A stretch of 64,000 nucleotides of DNA, taken from assembly GCA_023313575.1 (NCBI GenBank), contig JAJTTP010000021.1, positions 644,695 through 708,694 of the forward strand. Direction: 5' to 3'. Shown here in pieces: positions 57,020-64,000 of this stretch (the first letter of the stretch is position 1; each line of letters starts with the position of its first letter). The position numbers and the translations under genes are program-made. Below the pieces are notes generated by a model that saw nothing but the letters and a program-made list of their open reading frames with translations, was not told where the DNA came from and did not search any database. Origin of the DNA: Eutypella sp. D-1 (Eukaryota; Ascomycota; Sordariomycetes; Xylariales; Diatrypaceae).

Positions 57020-60000
57020 TTTTTTAAAATACATACTCCGTACGATTATATATAAATATTAAACCTATCCTTTAACCTTTTTTTAAATGGATAAAAAAGC
57101 ATCGTATTTTTAAAAAATTTTAATTAATTATTAATTAAATTTAATATATTATATTTAAGCTATAACCCTTTTTTATTATAAATAATTAATTTTCTTTTTT
57201 AAAAATTATTATAAATTTTTTATCGTATTTATATAAAGTGTTTTTTATAATTACTTTAAATTAAAACTTTTCGGTATATTATTTAACCGAAAATCCTTTA
57301 TTTACTTATGCCGAAACGGTTAAATAAGCATTATTTTACCCGTTAACGGAAAAAATATAATTTATTCCTGTTAATACCTTTAATTTTACCTTATAAACCG
57401 AATCAGATAATACGTTAAATTATTTAAAAAAGTTTAATAATTTAAATTAAAAAAACGGCCCGTTTTTTTATTAAAACGGGTATTATTTATTCCCGTTTTA
57501 CCCGAAAAATAGTTAATTTTAATACTTTTTTTTTAAATTATTATTTTTAATACCTTAGACTTTTTATTTTTTTATTAAAATTATTAATTATTATAATACA
57601 TTTAAATAACGAAAAATTAATATATACTTTAAAACCGATAACATAACCTTATTTTAACCGGGAATTAATAATGTTTTTATTTTTTATAACTTATTTAATT
57701 TCGATATAATTATAAAAAATATTTTACTTAAAAAATTACCGTTATCCCGAAACGTGGTTATAAACCCCCCCGATTAAATGGTAAAAATATATTATCGTAT
57801 ATAAAATATTTATTAAACTTTATATATTTAAATATATTTTATTAATAAAAATTACCGATAATATGTTTAAAACGTATAAAAATATTATAAGGATTTTAAA
57901 AATTAATATAACCTTATAATAATTTTATATCGTAACGGTTTATAAGCTTTTATAAACTAAACTTTTTATTTCTGTTAATAAATTAATATTATTAATAATA
58001 TTTTTACTTAAAATATTTAAAACGTTATCGCTAAATTTATTTAAAATATTAACTTTCGTATTTAAATTATTAATAAATTATAATAAATAATTATTACTTA
58101 TTAATAATGTGACGGCTGGTTTATTCCTAACTATTAGTCCAGTTAAAGGATCTATGTTAATAAAAATGCTGGGGGTTTTAAGTAATAAGTAATCACGTCT
58201 GGTAATAACAAAAAGAAAAATGTTTTAAATAACCAAATTATATTATAAGTTAATAAGTTTAAAAATTATTTAAAAAAAAGGGATTAAACGTAATTATATA
58301 TTATTTATATCTTTTATTCCTAACACTGGAATATATAATTATATTAAATCTTTAAATCGTAACGGATTTAACTGATACTTTTAAATCCATAAATTATAAC
58401 GGATCTATATATAGCTTTTTTTATAATTTATTAAATATAATTAGCTTACGTTTTTATTTTTCCGGCAGTACTGTTAACGAATAAGGTTATTAGCCTCTAT
58501 TTGGCCTAATTAAGTTATAACACGATTTTTCCTTTTTTAAGGTTTTTATCCTTAAAACTTAACTTCCGTGCTTTTACTTATTTTTTATAAGTTCTTTCCG
58601 TCTTTATATTTTTTATCTTTTTATTATAATTAATCGTATTTTTAAATCTTATTACCGTTTTAATTAACGGGACGGTTATAAAGCTTTTGCTTTTTATATT
58701 TTATCCTTTAATTTCGAAGTTATGCTTTATTCTTTTTATTTTCGTCGTAAAAAATAATACGTAATATCCGAAGGCTTTATTTATTATTAAAATTGCATTT
58801 TATATAAACAGTAATACGATAATTTAAGGATTTTAATTAACTTTTTTTAAAATATCGTTTACGAACAGGATCGCTTAAAACGTAAAAAAGCGTTAACCGA
58901 AAAGTAATTCCTTCGTTTTTAAAAGGAAATAAACGAGGCTATTACGCGTCTTTAACGTTTTCGAAAATTATAGGAGTTTTTTCAATATCGTAAAAAAAAG
59001 ATAATTTGTCGTGGTTTTTAATTTTTAAAGGAATTAAAAAGTTTAAAAGAAAAAAAACGTCGGGCAAAAAATATATATTTTACGGGGTTTATTAAAATAT
59101 CGGTAAATTTTAAGGTTATTTCGGATTTTAATTAGTTTAAGATAAATATATTAAGTAATTTTAATTAAGATATTATTTTTATTAACGTTTCCGTTAACGT
59201 TAATAAAAATTCCTTAAAAAACGTTAAACGTTTATTAAGTAATTAATAAGTTTTTATATATTTTCGGAGTTATTATATCCTTTTTATTTAACTTTATATT
59301 CTATTTATTTATCCTTTATTTATACGTTTAAGATTTTTTTTACTTCGTATTTATTTGCTTCTATTTCGACGTCGTTTCGTCTTATTTTTATAACGTTTAT
59401 ATTCGTTACGTCCTTAAATAAAAAAATGTAAAAAATTAAATAGATCCTAACTTTTAATAATAAATCCAATTCGTAATTATTTTTTAATATTTTTTTAATA
59501 ACTAGGTACGGTCCGATATACTTATAATCGAGTTTTTTATTAAATTATTTTATCGTAATGTTTTTTATAACTAAATAAATTATATCTTTTTCCGAAAAGG
59601 TTAATTTTTTTAACTTTTTTTAGTTATAATATTTACTTATTCGTTAACGTACAAATTTAAGTTTTACCTTTATTTTTTTATGCAATTATTTAAATTATTC
59701 CGATATTAACATAGCTTTAATATTATCCGGTCCTTTTTTATAAACGTTTTAATAAACGTTTAAAATAAATCCGAAATTAACGTTAATAAATATCGTTCGT
59801 ATATTTTTATAATAGGTTATGTTATAAGCTAATTATGCGATAAGTAACTACTTTATTTAATTATTTTGCTTATAATTAATATATTATCGAAAGTAAATTT
59901 TTAATATTTAATTAATTCGTTTTATTTATCCGTTTACCTAAGGTTTAAAAGCTGTTATAAGTTTAGGGTTTAATCTTAATCTTATTATAAAACTTTACCA

Positions 60001-60330
60001 GAATTTCGATATAAATGTCGTTCCTTTATCGGAAATAATTTCGAATATAAGGCCATATATTGCTATAATATATTATAAAAAAATATATACCATTTATTCT
60101 GTATCGGTATCTTTATTATATAAAATAAAATAAGAAAATTTTATAAATCGGTTAATAATTATAAATATGCTGTTATAACCATTATATATTATTAAATCTT
60201 TTAATATCGGTAATTTAATAATAAAATCGAATATGATAAACTTTTATAATCGTTTATTAACTAATAATAGTTATAATTCTCCGTAAGGTTTATATCGTTT
60301 TGCTTTAATTTTTCTATATATATCATATTG
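60001..60330 (-). pseudogene. integrase fragment (zinc-binding end and DDE core)
   Basis: Minus-strand reading shows KAKRYKPYGELQ (about 60262-60306), a typical linker after the HHCC zinc-binding domain, preceded by a Y-x2-Y (codons 60325-60327 and 60316-60318) where a C-x2-C is expected. Then comes FDFIIKLP with the first core Asp at 60226-60228 still intact, NRFIKFSYF, and ISDKGTTFISKF with the second core Asp at 60028-60030 intact. Stops interrupt the frame. Confidence 0.85.
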
Positions 60331-60780
60331 TTATCGTATTTATTATATTACTGATTTTATTTTATTAAATATATAGATCCGTTATAATCGTTTAAAGATT
60401 TTATAATTTTTTAAATATCCGTATAAAAGATATTCGTAAATCTTTTATATTAACTATTTTTGCAATTCTTATAATATTTATAATTTTTTTATTTATTTTT
60501 TTATTAATAATTTATTATTATATTATTCGATTTATTTATATAAATTATCTTAAATGATTTTAATAATAGCAATTTATTATTATTCCAGGTATTTTTTTAA
60601 CATTTATCGGAATACCGCGTATTTAATTAATATGTATTTTTTTTCCATAATAGGTTATTTATTAATGGTATTTATTTATCTGTTTTTTAATCCTTTTTTA
60701 TAAATAATAATATAATCGAATTCCGCGAAATATTTAGCGTATCGTAACTATTTTCCGTTAAAGGTTTAAATGGTAAAAAA

Positions 60781-60960
60781 ATATGCAATATTTTTATGGT
60801 CGGTATAAACCTTAACTTAATGCATATTTCTTATAAGGTAATATTTAAATTTTTTAAATACGTTAACGATAATAAAAAATTCTTTATTATAAATCGGATA
60901 ATTAAATTCGGTTTTAATAAATTTATAAAAATAAAATGCAATAAGGTATAATTTTTTTTC
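60781..60960 (-). pseudogene. RNase H fragment
   Basis: One frame reads LIAFYFYKFIKTEFNYPIYN, then KEFFIIVNVFKKFKYYLIRN, then VKVYTDHKN, the RNase H signature of Ty3/gypsy elements. The catalytic Glu (in NKEF) and Asp (in TDHKN) survive. A TAA stop at 60817-60819 replaces what family comparison suggests was CAA. Confidence 0.85.
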
Positions 60961-61110
60961 TTTATTTTATTATTTAATTTATGCTCCGAAAACGTAGTCC
61001 GAAACGTTAGTTTTTAACTTAACAGGTTTTTTAAGATCGTATATAATAAATATTAATTCGTTAATAATAACGTTTTTTAACTTTTTAAAAAATTCGTTTA
61101 CTTTATTAAT

Positions 61111-61800
61111 TTATATAAACCGTTTATCCTTTTTTATTAATTCCGTAAAAAGTGTTATAATATATTTAAATCGTCGTATAAATTTCCGATAATAATTTGC
61201 TAAGCCGAGAAAAGCCTGTATTTTTTTTATATTAATAAGCACCTTCCAGTTTTTAATAATCGCAACTTTTTTAAAGTCCATTTTAATATATTTAAGGGTA
61301 ATAATATATCCGAAGAATTCCATTTCCTATATATAAAATACATTTTTTTCGGGTTCCATTAATAAGTTAACGTTTTATAATATTTATAATACTTTATATA
61401 TATGTTTTTTATGTTATTCCTTTAATTCTAAATAAATAAAGATATCGTTAAGATAATAAATAACGAAAATATTAAAATATTTTCGTAATACGTAATTAAT
61501 TATATATTAAAACAATGCTAATACGTTAATTAATCCGAAAGGCATAATTAAATACTTAAATAAGCCGTATTTCGTTTTAAAAGTTATTTTCTATTTATTT
61601 CCGGGTTTAATTTTAATATAGTAATATCCGTCCTTAAGGTTTAAGGTAATAAACTATTTAACTCCGTATAAAGGGTCCTTTATTTTAGTAATAAATAATA
61701 ACGGTATTCGGTTTTTAACGGTAATTTCGTTTAATTATCGATAATCGATTACTAATTATAATTTACCGTTTTTTTTAAATATAAACATAATAAAATATCC
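61111..61800 (-). pseudogene. reverse transcriptase fragment with damaged catalytic motifs
   Basis: From right to left on the minus strand: a VIDYR then LNEITVKNRIPLLFITKIKD stretch, then LNLKDGYY (Asn codon 61639-61641), then YYLNDIFIY (61444-61455 encodes YLND), then EFFGYIIT and IQAFLGLANYYRKFIRRF, the last in the only long surviving frame (61111-61323). These match the fingers, palm and connection segments of Ty3/gypsy reverse transcriptases. Both catalytic motifs carry Asp-to-Asn changes, and a TAG at 61654-61656 interrupts the domain. Confidence 0.9.
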
Positions 61801-63651
61801 TATTAATAATTTTAATTATCGAATATATTTTTTTATTAATTTATTTTCGAAGTATTCTCGTAATTCTTTAAGTTCGATTTCGTTAAAGTTATAAATTTTA
61901 TGGAATCGTAATATTTTTCCTTTTATAAAAATAATCTTGTAGTTTTATTTATTACGGTCTGGTAATCCTTTTTTAAATGTTTTACGAAATACCTTATCGT
62001 ATTAATAATATTATAATGGTACGTTACGTATTCGTAATATCGTTTTATTTTCCTTTTTTAAGATATTATTAAAAAGGCGGAATCGCTATCGGATAAATGT
62101 AATAATTCGTTTAATCCTTTTTTTATATCCTTTTTTTTTAATTCGTCGTATTCCTTTAAGTAAAGTTTTTATCGTATCCTTATATCCGTACTTACTATCC
62201 GTTAAATATTAAGATTTTTTTTTTAAGTTATCGTCGGTTTTTAAAAGATAAGGAAATATTATTTAACCAGTTTTCCAGTTAATCGATAAATTATATTAAT
62301 ATAGCTATAATTATTTAAAAATTATATCGTATCCTTTTAAAGGCATAATGTCGAAAATAACGTTTTATTTTTATCTTTCGATATATACGTTAAATTAATT
62401 AGTTTCCCGTAATATTTTTCTTTTATTATATTAAAAAATATAACCTTCGGCTTTTATTATGTTATAAAAGTATTATTTCTTTTTTTATAATAATTATAAT
62501 TTATTACATAATTTCGGGGTTATATAATTACTTTCGGTTTTATTATTTACCATAACGGTATACCAATTATTTTTAACCTTTATTTATACTGTAGTATATC
62601 CGTATCGTTTTTAAGTTTTTAAAATAGCTTATAAATATCGTATTACGTTTTTAAGCTTTATAATACCGCTTTATAACCTTAGTATAAACGGCCTTATCTT
62701 TTTAAATCCTTATTATAAACTTATACGGTATTATATAAGTCGTTATAAAGTTTTTCCTTATTAAATTCCTTTTATACGTACGGTTATTCCTTTGTTATTA
62801 AATCTTCGTAAAAATATTTAAAGCTAATCTTATTAAAGGTTATTCTTTTTAATAAATCCTTATAAACGTATAAATCGGCGTTTAATAACTTATTTTTTTA
62901 ATATCGGATTTCGTATTCCTATTATTCGATTTTATTCCGGATTTTTATAGCTTTTAACGTTTAATATATACATTTGTTATAATAATATACTTAATATCCT
63001 CCGGGGCAAAATATTTTTTTAACCATTCCTAACCATTCGGTACGCGGTTAACATAACGTATAATTTCTTTATACTATTATCGATCGGTTTTATCTTTTTT
63101 TTATTATAAAAAATCGAATTTTTCTTTAACTATTCGTTTAATTCGGTTAATAATACCGATTTTTCGTTCCTCGTGTTAATAGCATTTATATTTTTAACAA
63201 TTAATAAGGTGCTTTAAAAAATACAAGCGTTTAAGTTTAAATTTTTTAATTAATTAACTTATTTTAATTATAAAATTATTACAAATAAATTTTAAACCGT
63301 TACTTTTTAAAACGTCGTTAAAATCGTTTAACGTAAATGCCATACATTTCCTTTAATTTATAATCTTATTATTTTTTAAACTAATTAATTAATCGTTTTA
63401 TTTTCTTTTTTTTTACGAAATAAACTTCCGTAAAAGCTTTTTTTTTATCGTTATTAAAGTACTTATTTTATTATTATTAACGTTATTATTTTACGGCGGC
63501 TTAAGTTAATCGTTTAATTTTTTATAATCTTTATTAATAAATGTTATTATTTAAATATACGCGGCGGATTATTCCGAACGTTTTTTCCACCGGTAAAAAA
63601 TTACTTTCCCTTAAGTACAGGTTTTTAATTTACATTTTGTTTAAATCCTTT

Positions 63652-63693
63652 ATATTCTTTCTTAAAATATCCTATCTTACTATAATTATAACA
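63652..63693 (-). pseudogene. gag zinc-knuckle fragment with lost ligands
   Basis: The frame CYNYSKIGYFKKEY has the exact C-x2-C-x4-H-x4-C spacing of a retroelement nucleocapsid knuckle, with the second, third and fourth ligands all replaced by Tyr. Confidence 0.75.
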
Positions 63694-64000
63694 TTTAATT
63701 TATCGCTTATCTTTTCGTATCATATCGAATAACATTAATCCTAATGCCGTCCCGTAAAATATATCGGTAAGCTTTTAATCTTAATTCTTATTATTTTAAT
63801 ATCCCTTAAATCTTTTAAATATATAATATCCTTTTTTCTTTTAACATCGTTTAAATTATTTATTATCGATCTTAATTATTAAAGTAACGAATTTATCGAA
63901 AGTATTTAATTTATTTTACGTAATAATTTTATCTTTAACCAATCTTTAAATCCTCGATAAAACATATTAATAAAAAACTTATTATCGACTTAATTTATTT

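Larger units (their letters stand above)
57020..64000 (-). mobile_element. degenerate Ty3/gypsy-type LTR retrotransposon in an RIP-mutated AT-rich block
   Basis: About 7 kb of very AT-rich sequence runs to the right edge. Fragments of all main domains can be read on the minus strand in the order gag zinc knuckle (63.65 kb), reverse transcriptase (61.8-61.1 kb), RNase H (60.96-60.78 kb), integrase (60.33-60.0 kb). RT before RNase H before integrase is the Ty3/gypsy order. Gag's N-terminal part and the 5' LTR must lie beyond the window; the 3' LTR should be in about 57.0-59.3 kb, but I could not delimit it. Frames are broken by many stops. The remaining C is mostly in CpG, CpC or CpT; CpA and TpG are scarce, which is the footprint of repeat-induced point mutation. 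More than one element may be nested here. Confidence 0.9.

Noticed and set aside
61111..61323. Stand-alone 70-residue gene
   Set aside because: It is the only surviving frame of a broken reverse transcriptase; motifs continue on both sides past stops.
63541..63732. 63-codon plus-strand frame in the AT-rich block
   Set aside because: Antisense to the gag zinc-knuckle remnant; AT-rich chance frame.

Overview
The window is nuclear DNA of a filamentous ascomycete, most likely Pezizomycotina and probably Sordariomycetes-like. The evidence is short spliceosomal introns (about 55-135 nt, GT..AG), fungal-specific families (ENA-type P-ATPase, 2EXR protein, But2-like secreted protein), fungal-type Sam50, Ubc6, Dbf4, Atg12 and Icp55, and a repeat-induced point mutation (RIP) block at the right end. 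I assigned the clade from gene style only. No database was searched.

Layout. 1-57 kb is gene-bearing DNA of normal GC with thirteen protein genes separated by unusually long intergenic stretches (up to 7.1 kb). From the left: ENA Na+/K+ P-type ATPase (+, open at the left edge); SAM50 (-, four exons); UBC6 (+); a 995-aa low-complexity/BTB-like protein (-); a secreted But2-like protein (-, two exons); an APC-superfamily permease (-); a TMEM135-like multispanning protein (-, three exons); a 2EXR-domain protein (+); an SREBP-type bHLH factor without membrane anchor (+, three exons); ICP55 (-); DBF4 (+, three exons); ATG12 (+, two exons); and ketopantoate hydroxymethyltransferase (-, two exons). 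Multi-exon genes were rebuilt by hand from splice sites and protein continuity. Joins and coordinates are in each entry.

From about 57.02 kb to the right edge, composition drops abruptly to very AT-rich DNA with almost no intact reading frames. On the minus strand this holds the wreck of a Ty3/gypsy-type LTR retrotransposon: gag zinc knuckle at 63.65 kb, reverse transcriptase at 61.1-61.8 kb, RNase H at 60.8-60.96 kb and integrase at 60.0-60.3 kb. The order shows that gag and the 5' LTR lie beyond the right edge. Mutations are G:C to A:T changes that hit catalytic and zinc-binding residues and create stops, and CpA/TpG is depleted while CpG survives, as RIP does.

How the genes relate. There is no cluster logic: these are independent housekeeping and regulatory genes. 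Three products act in or on mitochondria (Sam50, Icp55, ketopantoate hydroxymethyltransferase). Others serve ER-associated degradation (Ubc6), S-phase kinase control (Dbf4), autophagy (Atg12), cation efflux (ENA), nutrient uptake (permease) and probably hypoxia/sterol/heme-type transcription (bHLH). I found no convincing undescribed system. The best leads are the mutation pattern in the RIP block, the recurrent short motifs in the long intergenic regions, the upstream ORF joined to the 2EXR gene by an ATGA stop/start overlap, and a few possible gene relics.
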